36,297 bases of DNA, taken from the NCBI GenBank assembly GCA_001048675.1, contig CCKK01000027.1:1-36297 (forward strand), given 5' to 3'. The position numbers and the translations under genes are program-made. The notes under the pieces were generated by a model that saw nothing but the letters and a program-made list of their open reading frames with translations, made no database searches and was not told the DNA's origin. Of this stretch, positions 16,968 to 24,314 are shown piece by piece; position 1 is the stretch's first letter; each line of letters begins with the position of its first letter. Source of the DNA: Vibrio diabolicus (GTDB lineage Bacteria > Pseudomonadota > Gammaproteobacteria > Enterobacterales > Vibrionaceae).

Positions 16968-17026
16968 TTTTGCTCGACTCCTTGTGCGAGATCTCTCACA
17001 AGGAGTGGAGCAAACCTCTCTTTTTT
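16968..17026 (+). terminator. Terminator of ggt
   Basis: A long stem (TTTGCTC and ACTCCTTGTG pairing with CACAAGGAGT and GAGCAAA, with a G-G mismatch) is followed by CTCTCTTTTTT. The apical part is a palindrome that also resembles a GacA-type binding site. Confidence 0.8.
16983..17000 (+). promoter_or_regulatory. Possible VarA/GacA-type upstream site for the CsrB-like RNA
   Basis: TGTGCGAGATCTCTCACA is an 18-bp near-palindrome resembling the GacA/UvrY/VarA box TGTAAG-N6-CTTACA (3 mismatches in 12). It is centred about 168 bp upstream of the presumed RNA start, a distance range known for UvrY sites at E. coli csrB. It lies in the ggt terminator hairpin, so its symmetry could be due to that alone. 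Confidence 0.35.
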
Positions 17027-17125
17027 AATGGTAAAACAGCCCACAAACAAACATAAGATATTGAATAATATAAACATGTTTATTTTTCAAACGCTTTTGA
17101 TTGAGAAAAATGTGGGCTTCGGCCA

Positions 17126-17153
17126 TTGTTGAGAATCGTGAAGAGCGTAATAT
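17126..17153 (+). promoter_or_regulatory. Putative promoter of the CsrB-like RNA
   Basis: TTGTTG (17126-17131), a 16-bp spacer and TAATAT (17148-17153) place a start near 17160, immediately before GTCGGAAGGATGCTGAC, a 5' hairpin with GGA in its loop. An upstream palindrome ATAAACATGTTTAT (17070-17083) may bind a regulator. Confidence 0.5.
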
Positions 17154-17159
17154 GAACCT

Positions 17160-17576
17160 TGTCGGAAGGATGCTGACACGGAACAGGAAACACCACGGAT
17201 TTGGTGGACTTCAGGAAGAAGAAACGGGTATTCAGGATGAATAGTCGGGCATGGATTGCAAAACTGGACATTGAACGGAATCAATAGTAACTAGGACGGT
17301 TGCTACTAAGGACGGAAAATGGACACCTCTGGACGAGGAAAGGACTGAACATCAGGATGATGTCATGGACACCGCTCAGGGAACAAGTGATGAGAGCTAA
17401 CGAGGATGGTTAGCAGACCAGGATAAGGTCAAGGACACCGCTAGGAAGGCGACGAAAGGATTAAGCTGAAGGAATGCAGCACGCTATCAAGGATTTGATG
17501 CATGGAGCACTTTTAGTAGCTGGATTGCTGCGAGTAAGACTATAACCCCGACGGGCGTAAGCCCTCGGGGTTTTTC
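17160..17576 (+). ncRNA. csrB: CsrB-family regulatory RNA (CsrA sponge)
   Basis: A ~416-nt non-coding stretch with about 30 GGA triplets, of which about 16 are AGGA, spaced every 10-20 nt. Many sit in the loops of short hairpins (for example GCTAACGAGGATGGTTAGC and ATCAGGATGAT). This is the design of CsrB/CsrC RNAs, which titrate the translational regulator CsrA (RsmA). The 3' end is a strong terminator (ACCCCGACGGGC-GTAA-GCCCTCGGGGT then T5). The length agrees with Vibrio CsrB/C/D RNAs (~415-435 nt). Vibrios carry several paralogues, so the exact name is uncertain. Expected control is by the VarS/VarA (BarA/UvrY-type) system, feeding into quorum sensing and virulence circuits. Confidence 0.92.
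17544..17576 (+). terminator. Intrinsic terminator of the CsrB-like RNA
   Basis: GC-rich stem ACCCCGA-CGGGC/GCCC-TCGGGGT with a GTAA loop and a T5CT3 tail. Confidence 0.95.
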
Positions 17577-17664
17577 TTTGTCTAAAGATAAGCGATTTAG
17601 ACTAAACTCCTTTTCGAATAGCGTCATTTAGTTCCCTATCTTTCAGCATTTTGTTGATTCAAAA

Positions 17665-17699
17665 CAGCCAAAACAGAAAGAGCCACCGAAGCAGCTCTT
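17665..17699 (-). terminator. Intrinsic terminator of uvrD
   Basis: On the minus strand, AAGAGCTGC-TTCG-GTGGCTCTT (9-bp stem with two wobble pairs and a stable C(UUCG)G loop) is followed by TCTGTTTTGG, 22 bp past the uvrD stop. Confidence 0.78.
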
Positions 17700-17721
17700 A
17701 TGTTCATTTTTTCACAAAGCC

Positions 17722-19896
17722 CTACAGCTTCTCCAGTCTCGCGTAAGCGGTGACTAACCATTTAATGCCTTCACCATTGAAAGCAATCTGCACTCGGCTT
17801 TGTGGGCCACTGCCCTCAAAGTTGATGATCGTTCCTTCACCAAATTTCGGATGCATCACACGAGAACCTAGTGAAAAACCAGTCTCATTGAAGTTTTCTT
17901 TTACTGCGGTTTGGCTAAACCGTCCACTACTTGAAGGGCGGCTCACTTGCGCCTTCATGCGCACTTCATCCAAACACGTTTCTGGTAATTCACGAATAAA
18001 GCGCGATGGTTTGTGGTATTTGTCCTGGCCATATAGGCGACGCATTTCCGCGTAAGTAATGTAGAGCTTTTGCATCGCGCGCGTCATACCCACATAACAC
18101 AGACGGCGCTCTTCTTCTAAGCGCCCTGCCTCTTCAGCGGACATCTGGCTTGGGAACATACCTTCTTCCACACCGACCATGAATACCAATGGGAATTCCA
18201 AACCTTTCGCACTGTGAAGCGTCATCAGTTGGACTGCATCTTCAAATTCGTCCGCCTGACCTTCGCCCGCTTCTAGAGCCGCATGTGTTAAAAATGCCGT
18301 CAGCAGAGACATTTCTTCCGCTTCTTCTGGTTTTTCGAATTGGCGAGTGGCGGTAACCAGCTCCTCCAAGTTTTCTATGCGAGCTTTAGACTTTTCGCCC
18401 TTCTCTTGCTCATACATCGCAAACAAACCCGAGTACTTGATCACGTGGTCCGTTTGCTCGTGCAATGGCATTTCTAGTGTATCGTCTTCCAGCGCGGTGA
18501 TTAATTCGACAAAACGACTTAACGCGCCAGCTGCTCGACCCGTTAATACTTGCTCATCGAGCATTGCCAGACTGGCTTCCCACATGGTGCACCCTCTATC
18601 ACGAGCTGCACGACGGATAGTCTCAAGCGTCTTATCACCCAGACCACGTGTTGGGGTATTCACGACACGTTCAAACGCGGCATCATCATTGCGGTTCGCC
18701 ATCAAACGCAAGTAGCTCAACGCATCTCTGATTTCTTGACGCTCGAAGAATCGCATGCCTCCGTAAATACGGTACGGTAAGCCTGCCTGAATTAATGCTT
18801 CTTCCAAAACACGAGATTGCGCGTTGTTGCGATACAGCATCGCAGCATCATTCAATGCGCCGCCATTCTCTTGCCACTCTTTGATTTTATTAACCGCAAA
18901 GCGCGCTTCATCAAGCTCGTTATAAGCGCTGTAAACCGAGATCGGCTCTCCCACATTGCCATCCGTCCACAGCTCTTTACCCATGCGTTCAGTGTTGTTC
19001 GCAATCAAGGTATTGGACGCTTCAAGAATCGTCTTCGTCGAACGATAGTTTTGTTCGAGACGGATGGTGTTCACGCTCGGAAACTCCAGCGTGAACTTCT
19101 CAATGTTCTCGACTTTTGCACCGCGCCAACCATAAATTGACTGGTCGTCGTCACCTACAATCATCACGTGACAATCTGGGCCAGCCATCATGCGTAGCCA
19201 AGCGTATTGAATGTTGTTGGTGTCTTGGAATTCGTCAACCAAGATATGCTTAAAGCGTGCTTGGTAGTGTTCACGCACAAACTTGTTGTCACGCAGTAGC
19301 TCATGCGCGCGCAGCAAAATTTCCGCAAAGTCCACTAAGCCAGCACGATCACACGCTTCTTGGTAAGCGGTATACAGCTGCAAATAAGTTTTGGTCACTG
19401 GATCGTGATAAGCGTCGATATGCGATGGGCGTAATCCTTCGTCCTTCTTACCATTAATCCACCATGAAACTTGGCGTGCAGGCCACTGCTTTTCATCCAA
19501 GTTTTGCGCTTTGATCAAACGCTTTAACAAGCGCTGCTGATCATCGCTGTCTATGATTTGGAAATCTTCCGGTAGCTTGGCATCAAGATAGTGTGCACGC
19601 AAAATGCGGTGACAGATACCGTGGAAAGTCCCATTCCACATGCCAGATGCACTGCCCATCATCAACTCTTCAATACGACCACGCATTTCTGCTGCCGCTT
19701 TATTGGTGAAGGTGACCGACATGATCGAGAAAGGAGAAGCTTGCTCGACTGACATAAGCCAAGCGATACGGTGAACAAGAACGCGAGTCTTACCACTCCC
19801 TGCACCAGCAAGGACAAGTAAGTTTTCTAGAGGAGCTGCAACGGCTTCACGCTGTTTATCGTTTAGACCGTCGAGTAATAGAGATGGATCCATCAT
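17722..19896 (-). CDS. uvrD: DNA helicase II UvrD
   Basis: 724 aa (E. coli 720). UvrD is the superfamily 1A 3'-5' helicase of nucleotide excision repair and methyl-directed mismatch repair. Motifs seen are the Q motif LNDKQREAV, Walker A AGAGSGKTR (30-38), Walker B/II VDEFQDTN, motif III GDDDQSIYGWRGA, motif IV LEQNYRS, motif V TLHSAKGLEFPLVF, and motif VI VGMTRAMQKLYITYA. The C-terminal Tudor-like tail (FGEGTIINFEGSG...) is intact. Two adjacent ATGs (19896, 19893) could both start it. It is divergent from the bufferin operon. Confidence 0.97.
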   Translation of the reverse strand: MMDPSLLLDGLNDKQREAVAAPLENLLVLAGAGSGKTRVLVHRIAWLMSVEQASPFSIMSVTFTNKAAAEMRGRIEELMMGSASGMWNGTFHGICHRILRAHYLDAKLPEDFQIIDSDDQQRLLKRLIKAQNLDEKQWPARQVSWWINGKKDEGLRPSHIDAYHDPVTKTYLQLYTAYQEACDRAGLVDFAEILLRAHELLRDNKFVREHYQARFKHILVDEFQDTNNIQYAWLRMMAGPDCHVMIVGDDDQSIYGWRGAKVENIEKFTLEFPSVNTIRLEQNYRSTKTILEASNTLIANNTERMGKELWTDGNVGEPISVYSAYNELDEARFAVNKIKEWQENGGALNDAAMLYRNNAQSRVLEEALIQAGLPYRIYGGMRFFERQEIRDALSYLRLMANRNDDAAFERVVNTPTRGLGDKTLETIRRAARDRGCTMWEASLAMLDEQVLTGRAAGALSRFVELITALEDDTLEMPLHEQTDHVIKYSGLFAMYEQEKGEKSKARIENLEELVTATRQFEKPEEAEEMSLLTAFLTHAALEAGEGQADEFEDAVQLMTLHSAKGLEFPLVFMVGVEEGMFPSQMSAEEAGRLEEERRLCYVGMTRAMQKLYITYAEMRRLYGQDKYHKPSRFIRELPETCLDEVRMKAQVSRPSSSGRFSQTAVKENFNETGFSLGSRVMHPKFGEGTIINFEGSGPQSRVQIAFNGEGIKWLVTAYARLEKL

Positions 19897-19903
19897 GATG
19901 AGC

Positions 19904-19923
19904 TACTGGTTATTTATACATAA
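19904..19923 (-). promoter_or_regulatory. Candidate LexA box upstream of uvrD
   Basis: The plus strand TACTGGTTATTTATACATAA matches 15 of 20 positions of the E. coli LexA consensus (CTG-N10-CAG core, here CTG-N10-CAT). It sits 8 bp upstream of the uvrD start, and uvrD is SOS-regulated in E. coli. One core base is off, so this is tentative. Confidence 0.4.
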
Positions 19924-20173
19924 AAACCGATTATAACCTAAACAGCTGGGTGCTGTTTAGACAAAACTTGATAAAAAATTCGTTGTTTTTTTAACCTTTC
20001 ATTCAAAGAGTTAACGAAGGTAATCACCCCAAAACCATTCGCGAGAGTTATTTTTATGAAAGTTTTTCTGCCTCATCTCTATCTTTTAATTTAAGCAAGT
20101 GGATAAAGGTTGTACGCCAAACGGCGAATCGACTTGCCGAATGAAAGTAAAAGGAAATCACTCAGAGGAAATT

Positions 20174-20437
20174 ATGATGAAAAAATCGAATCTTGCTGTT
20201 ACTGCTGCTGTTACTGGACTTCTTGCTCTTGGTGGCACCATGCTCACCGCAGCCCCTGCTGTCGCAGCAGAAAAAGAAAAGTGTTATGGCGTGGCGAAAG
20301 CCGGTAAAAATGACTGCGCAACGAAAAACAGCTCTTGCGCGGGCACCTCTAAAGAAGACAACCAAAAAGATGCTTTTGTTGTCGTTCCTAAAGGATTGTG
20401 TGACAAATTGGCTGGCGGTAGCACCAGCGGCTCATAA
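20174..20437 (+). CDS. bufA1: Bufferin-type precursor peptide (DUF2282/BufA1)
   Basis: 87 aa. A Sec signal peptide (1-32, ending APAVAA) precedes a short mature region with four cysteines (C37, C48, C55, C76) in the DUF2282 pattern EKCYGVAKAGKNDC...SCAGTS...PKGLC. DUF2282 proteins encoded with DUF692 and DUF2063 partners are the precursors of bufferins, ribosomally made and modified peptides exported to the periplasm that bind copper, as described in Caulobacter. Cysteines are the likely sites of modification. The start at 20174 (or the adjacent 20177) has GAGG at good spacing; the frame is open upstream to 20099 but that part lacks family features. First gene of a four-gene operon. The product name is inferred from family and neighbours. 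Confidence 0.9.
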   Translation: MMKKSNLAVTAAVTGLLALGGTMLTAAPAVAAEKEKCYGVAKAGKNDCATKNSSCAGTSKEDNQKDAFVVVPKGLCDKLAGGSTSGS

Positions 20438-20454
20438 CTCAACATCACAAGTTT

Positions 20455-20490
20455 CTGTGGGGCGCGTTGCACTTTAACCAACGCCCCCAG
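20455..20490 (+). other. Intercistronic hairpin between precursor and DUF692 gene
   Basis: CTG-T-GGGG-CG-CGTTG pairs with CAACG-CCCC-C-AG around a 9-nt loop. No T run follows, so it is not a classical terminator. It may stabilise the precursor mRNA or cause partial termination so that precursor exceeds the modifying enzymes. Confidence 0.5.
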
Positions 20491-20511
20491 TTACTCGCCA
20501 ATCAGAAAAGG

Positions 20512-20527
20512 AGTTTCACGTGAAACA
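20512..20527. promoter_or_regulatory. Candidate parS site (ParB binding), site 1
   Basis: AGTTTCACGTGAAACA, matching the chromosome I parS consensus GTTTCACGTGAAAC exactly over 14 bases. It overlaps the end of the ribosome site and the GTG start codon of the DUF692 gene. Confidence 0.8.
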
Positions 20528-21389
20528 TCACTCTTTCCATCCTCTTGCTGGCGTCGGATTACGTTCCCCTCATCTCGATTATTTTAGCCAACACAAACCT
20601 GATCTGTCGTGGCTAGAAATCCACAGCGAGAACTACTTTCAGCCCAACTCAGTAGAGCGCCATCAACTACAAGCATTACGCGAGCACTACCACATCAGTT
20701 GCCACGGTATTGGTTTGTCACTGGGCTCGGTGGAACGTGTGAATACGAAACATTTAGCGCAACTAAAAGCATTGATAAATACAATTGACCCGCTCTTCGT
20801 CTCTGACCATTTAAGCTGGAGTGAAAATGGTGGTCACTACTTCAATGATCTACTTCCCTTGCCTTACACGGAAGAAGCGCTGCAAGTCTTCACTCGTAAC
20901 GTGCTTGAAGTGCAAGAATACCTACAACGTGAAATCTTAATTGAGAACCCATCTAGTTATGTGAAGTTTCACCATTCAACCATCAGCGAATGGGATTTTC
21001 TTACCGAAGTGCAAAAGCGCACCGACTGTCGTTTATTACTCGACTTAAATAACGTATATGTTTCCGCCTTCAATCACGGTTTTGATTGCGACACATACCT
21101 AGATGCGATTCCAGCCGACAAAGTCGACGAGATTCATTTGGCAGGTTTTACTATTAAGACATTGGATAAAGGTGAGATTTGGATTGATACTCATAGCCGT
21201 CCCGTCAGTGATGAAGTATGGCAGCTGTTCGTTAGTTGGACACAAAAACACGGCCCTCGCCATACGCTGATTGAATGGGATTTGGATATTCCTGCACCAG
21301 AAATCCTCCTTGGCGAAGCAGAAAAAGCATCCTCACTATTGCAGAAAAATCATTTAATTGACCAAAAGAGCAAAAGGAAAGCGTCATGA
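20520..21389 (+). CDS. bufB: DUF692 (BufB/MbnB-like) metal-dependent RiPP-modifying enzyme
   Basis: 289 aa. DUF692 enzymes are TIM-barrel, multi-iron proteins. MbnB makes oxazolone/thioamide groups on methanobactin cysteines, and the bufferin homologue is reported to convert precursor Cys to copper-binding heterocycles. Likely metal ligands are visible in WLEIHSENYF, SCHGIGLSLG, FVSDHLSW, LIENPSSY, LLLDLNNVYVSAFNHG, DEIHLAGF, DTHSRPV and TLIEWD. It starts at GTG 20520, with AAAAGGAG 6-7 bp upstream, so the start codon lies in the middle of a parS-like palindrome. The stop overlaps the start of the DUF2063 gene by 4 bp. It acts in the cytoplasm, before export of the precursor. Confidence 0.92.
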   Translation: MKHHSFHPLAGVGLRSPHLDYFSQHKPDLSWLEIHSENYFQPNSVERHQLQALREHYHISCHGIGLSLGSVERVNTKHLAQLKALINTIDPLFVSDHLSWSENGGHYFNDLLPLPYTEEALQVFTRNVLEVQEYLQREILIENPSSYVKFHHSTISEWDFLTEVQKRTDCRLLLDLNNVYVSAFNHGFDCDTYLDAIPADKVDEIHLAGFTIKTLDKGEIWIDTHSRPVSDEVWQLFVSWTQKHGPRHTLIEWDLDIPAPEILLGEAEKASSLLQKNHLIDQKSKRKAS

Positions 21390-22144
21390 ATCTTGCGACC
21401 TTGCAGAGTCAATTTGCTAAAGCCCTACATTATCAAGCGCTCGGTGAAGAATGCGACATTGTGAGTGACAAGTTTACCGCAGATGAACGCATACAGATTT
21501 ACCGCAATAACTTTATCATCAGCTTGAGTGAGGTATTGGCAGCAACCTACCCAATGGTTGAAGCCTTAGTTGGAAAAGAGTGCTTCGATCAAATTGCTCG
21601 CCAACACGTACTTTCTCACCCCTTAGCAGAAGGTAATGTCGTACATTATGGTGTGGGCTTTCAAGATACGATTATGCAGTTTAGTCAGGTCATGACCCAA
21701 GCCCAGTACACTCCTGAAGTCGCAAGGTTTGAATGGCATATGGACTTAGCTCGACAAATACAGAATGAGAAAGTCGAAAAACCAAATCGAATCCCTTTAT
21801 CTGCACTTGCCCAAGTGACGGAAGAACAACAACCTCAATTGGTGTTTCATTTGCGCACTGGCAGCCGCAGCTTTGACTCAAACTACGCCGTATTTGATCT
21901 CTTTCATGCGATTCAACACCAAGATTTTGAACAGCTCAATATCAATCAATTACAGCGAGGTGTCATCTCTATTCAAGCCAATGGAGAAGCTCAATGTCAC
22001 GCACTCGATACCGATGTTTTTCAACTGCTGCAATGTTTAGAGCAGAAGCAGAGTTTGAGCGAAATACCCGAAGCTTTGCTCGTTCACCTTAATAGCATCA
22101 TGGCACTCGATCTCGTTGACGGCTTTACATTGAAATCAATCTAA
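21386..22144 (+). CDS. bufC: DUF2063 (BufC) partner protein
   Basis: 252 aa. The N-terminal DUF2063 domain (about 5-95: LQSQFAKALHYQ, IYRNNFIISLSEVLAATYPMVEALVG) is annotated in Pfam as putative DNA-binding. In bufferin and related operons it is the obligate partner of the DUF692 enzyme, probably recruiting the precursor. The C-terminal half is less conserved and resembles the second domain of this family (LVFHLRTGSRSFDSNYAVFDLFHA). Translation is coupled to the DUF692 gene by an ATGA overlap. Third gene of the operon. Confidence 0.9.
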   Translation: MNLATLQSQFAKALHYQALGEECDIVSDKFTADERIQIYRNNFIISLSEVLAATYPMVEALVGKECFDQIARQHVLSHPLAEGNVVHYGVGFQDTIMQFSQVMTQAQYTPEVARFEWHMDLARQIQNEKVEKPNRIPLSALAQVTEEQQPQLVFHLRTGSRSFDSNYAVFDLFHAIQHQDFEQLNINQLQRGVISIQANGEAQCHALDTDVFQLLQCLEQKQSLSEIPEALLVHLNSIMALDLVDGFTLKSI

Positions 22145-22154
22145 GGAGCACTCT

Positions 22155-22610
22155 ATGACGAATACGGTTAAAAACTTAGTCAATCGGTACGACGACTTGA
22201 TCAATACCTTACAAGCTGGCTTTGTCCCTTTACTACTTCTCTTTTGTCGCTTGTGGGTTGCATGGGTGTTCTTCAATTCAGGGTTAATCAAAGTTTCTTC
22301 TTGGGATAGCACGCTGTATCTATTCGAATTGGAATACCAAGTACCACTTTTGCCTTGGGAGTTAGCGGCCTACATGGGAACGGCTGCCGAGTTGATTCTG
22401 CCAGTATTTTTAGCGTTGGGATTAATTACCCGCCCGATGGCTGCGATTCTGTTTGTGTTCAATATCATCGCGGTCATCTCTTACCCGGTATTGTGGGAAA
22501 AAGGGTTCTATGACCATCAATTGTGGGGATTCATGATTTTAGTGGTCATCGTATGGGGACCGGGAGTTATCTCTATTGACCATGTTATAAAGAACAAGTT
22601 GACGCGATAA
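22155..22610 (+). CDS. DoxX-family membrane protein
   Basis: 151 aa with four predicted membrane helices. The DoxX signature is present: LCRLWVAWVFFNSGLIKVSSW, then AAYMGTAAELILPVFLALGLITRPMA, then the last helices around LWGFMILVVIVWGPG. DoxX-type proteins (BufD-like) are frequent fourth members of DUF2282/DUF692/DUF2063 operons. Their role is unproven; redox coupling at the membrane is proposed. It begins 10 bp after the DUF2063 stop with AAGGAG upstream and is the last gene before a terminator. Confidence 0.9.
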   Translation: MTNTVKNLVNRYDDLINTLQAGFVPLLLLFCRLWVAWVFFNSGLIKVSSWDSTLYLFELEYQVPLLPWELAAYMGTAAELILPVFLALGLITRPMAAILFVFNIIAVISYPVLWEKGFYDHQLWGFMILVVIVWGPGVISIDHVIKNKLTR

Positions 22611-22638
22611 AAAAATCCCCGCAGTGGCGGGGACTTTT
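22611..22638. terminator. Bidirectional terminator between buf operon and small hypothetical
   Basis: TCCCCGC-AGTG-GCGGGGA stem flanked by A7 on the left and C-T5 on the right; it can stop transcription from both convergent genes. Confidence 0.9.
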
Positions 22639-22922
22639 TATTGTTTATTTAAGTAAGCAAGAAGCTCATCAGCTGAGATGCCCTGTTGAGCAAGATCTTT
22701 TGCCAACAGCTCAACTTGTTCACCTTTGCGCGACTCAATCACTTGCTGGAATTGGTACACGATATCACGCAAAATTGGCAGAGGTACTTGTTTAGCCGCA
22801 CTACGAATACGCTCGGAGCTTTGATTACCCAGCTCATTAAGCAACTTGCCAAACATCACCTTTTCTGGTGAATCTTCCATTTGCTCTAGAATACGAGCCA
22901 TTTCATACGTGGTTAACGACAT
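22638..22922 (-). CDS. Conserved hypothetical protein
   Basis: 94 aa, not recognised. Predicted almost wholly helical, soluble and without cysteine. The N-terminal half (MSLTTYEMARILEQMEDSPEKVMFGKLL) and a central VYQFQQVIESRKGEQ may form a coiled coil; the C-terminus LAKDLAQQGISADELLAYL looks like a short helix-turn-helix or UBA/SAP-like fold. The base composition is like its neighbours. Single gene, convergent with the bufferin operon and sharing its terminator. The ATG at 22922 is the only early one; its ribosome site is weak. Confidence 0.7.
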   Translation of the reverse strand: MSLTTYEMARILEQMEDSPEKVMFGKLLNELGNQSSERIRSAAKQVPLPILRDIVYQFQQVIESRKGEQVELLAKDLAQQGISADELLAYLNKQ

Positions 22923-23013
22923 TACTTTTTGAGTTCCGTTATGGTGTCAGGAAAAGTCTGAACGACAAATATACACGCCTTACTTACATTGGAAAATACT
23001 AAATTACACTGAT

Positions 23014-24207
23014 TTACGCTTTCGCAAAGCTTGAATGCCAGTTCTTACCTGCTTTTGTAAACAGAACCACCAACGCAGGCAATAGAACCCACATATGAAT
23101 TGCGATCAGTGTTTGAGGTTCCAAAGATAAACGCTGCAACGTACCAACCAACAAACCAGAGCCACTCATTTGGAACAACCCAAGCAGTGCCGCAGCCGTA
23201 CCCGCTTTGTCACCAAACGGTTCCAATGCTTTCCCTGCTGCTGCACCCAGAATGAATGCAAAACCTACAGAAGACATGAAGATAGGTAGCATGAAAGAAA
23301 GCGCGGTATTCTGACCATTCATCACTAGCATGATCACACCTGCGAGGCCCAGAGTTGAGATCCCGGTGACCAAGGTGTTGTGAGTTCCAACGCGCTCCAT
23401 AAACTTAGGCGCCAACATACATGCGGCAATGTTTATCACCGCATTCACACCAAACCAGAAAGTGAATTCATTCATCGACAGCCCCATCCCCGTCATCAAT
23501 ACCGACGGTGCTGAGGTAACGTAAGCAAGAATAACCGCCATTGCCATTAAACACAGTGAAGCATGGAAGACAAAAGATGGCGTACTAAGCACTGCCCAAT
23601 AACGGCTGAGCTTAAACACGGCTTGCTTTTCCGTTGATGGGTTAGTTTCTTTCATCATGAAAAACATCAATGAACCAGACACAACGGCAAAACCCGCCAT
23701 AAAGCTGAAGTTAGCTCGCCAATCAAATTGCTGAGTTAACCAACTACCTAGAATTGGAGCTAATGCCGGAATGAAACAAATCGCACCGTTAAGGTAGCTG
23801 ATCATTTTGCCACTTTTTTCCGGGCCAAAGATATCGCGAACTGTTGCAAAGGCTGCTACCGATGTCGCACATGCACCTAAGCCTTGTAGCAGTCGGGAAA
23901 CCAACATCCACTCAATATTTTGAGCACTCCACGCCAATAAAGCGCTCATCGCATAGATAGTGATACCGCCCAATGCAACAGTTCGACGTCCGAGTTTATC
24001 TGCCAAAGGGCCAGCAAACAGTTGCCCGACACCCATTGCAAATAAGAACCAAGTGATCGTGTCTTGTGCTAGCGCATTATCGACCTGAAAAGTGGAAGCA
24101 ATAAGAGGTAAAGCAGGTAGATAAATATCAATCGCAAGAGGACTGAAAAGAACCAAAAGGGTCAATAACGCCATCTGTTTTTTACTATTCGAAAACTGGC
24201 TAGGCAC
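23014..24207 (-). CDS. Bcr/CflA-family multidrug efflux transporter
   Basis: 397 aa, a 12-helix major facilitator of the DHA1 drug:H+ antiporter group. Helix 1 has FSPLAIDIYLPALPLIA, the Bcr/CflA signature, and the helix 2-3 loop carries GPLADKLGRRTVALGG (MFS motif A). RLLQGLGACATSVAAFATVRD (motif B) follows. The start is probably GTG at 24207, with GGAG six bases upstream; a TTG four codons earlier overlaps that ribosome site. It is divergent from a LysR-type gene whose product probably controls it. Substrate unknown; E. coli Bcr exports bicyclomycin, sulfonamides and dipeptides. Confidence 0.92.
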   Translation of the reverse strand: MPSQFSNSKKQMALLTLLVLFSPLAIDIYLPALPLIASTFQVDNALAQDTITWFLFAMGVGQLFAGPLADKLGRRTVALGGITIYAMSALLAWSAQNIEWMLVSRLLQGLGACATSVAAFATVRDIFGPEKSGKMISYLNGAICFIPALAPILGSWLTQQFDWRANFSFMAGFAVVSGSLMFFMMKETNPSTEKQAVFKLSRYWAVLSTPSFVFHASLCLMAMAVILAYVTSAPSVLMTGMGLSMNEFTFWFGVNAVINIAACMLAPKFMERVGTHNTLVTGISTLGLAGVIMLVMNGQNTALSFMLPIFMSSVGFAFILGAAAGKALEPFGDKAGTAAALLGLFQMSGSGLLVGTLQRLSLEPQTLIAIHMWVLLPALVVLFTKAGKNWHSSFAKA

Positions 24208-24314
24208 ACAACACTCCAAATTGGATAAAGAACTTTGGATAGAGCTTAATCATCTGATGATATGAATGGAAATGATGTATAATCATGAGCATTATTCCTT
24301 AGAGGAAATTCACC
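24208..24314. promoter_or_regulatory. Divergent promoter region with dyads for LysR control
   Basis: The 107 bp between the two divergent genes are A/T-rich and contain a -10-like TATAAT (about 24278) towards the LysR gene, and a dyad ATCATCTGATGAT (about 24251-24263) of the T-N11-A type that LysR proteins bind. Confidence 0.5.

Noticed and set aside
17080..17284. Two short minus-strand frames over the sRNA
   Set aside because: They are antisense to the GGA-rich RNA; the codon pattern results from the repeated motifs.
19936..19960. LexA box in AAACAGCTGGGTGCTGTTT
   Set aside because: The half-sites are in the wrong order (ACAG then CTGT), so it is not CTG-N10-CAG; the site at 19904 is a better candidate.
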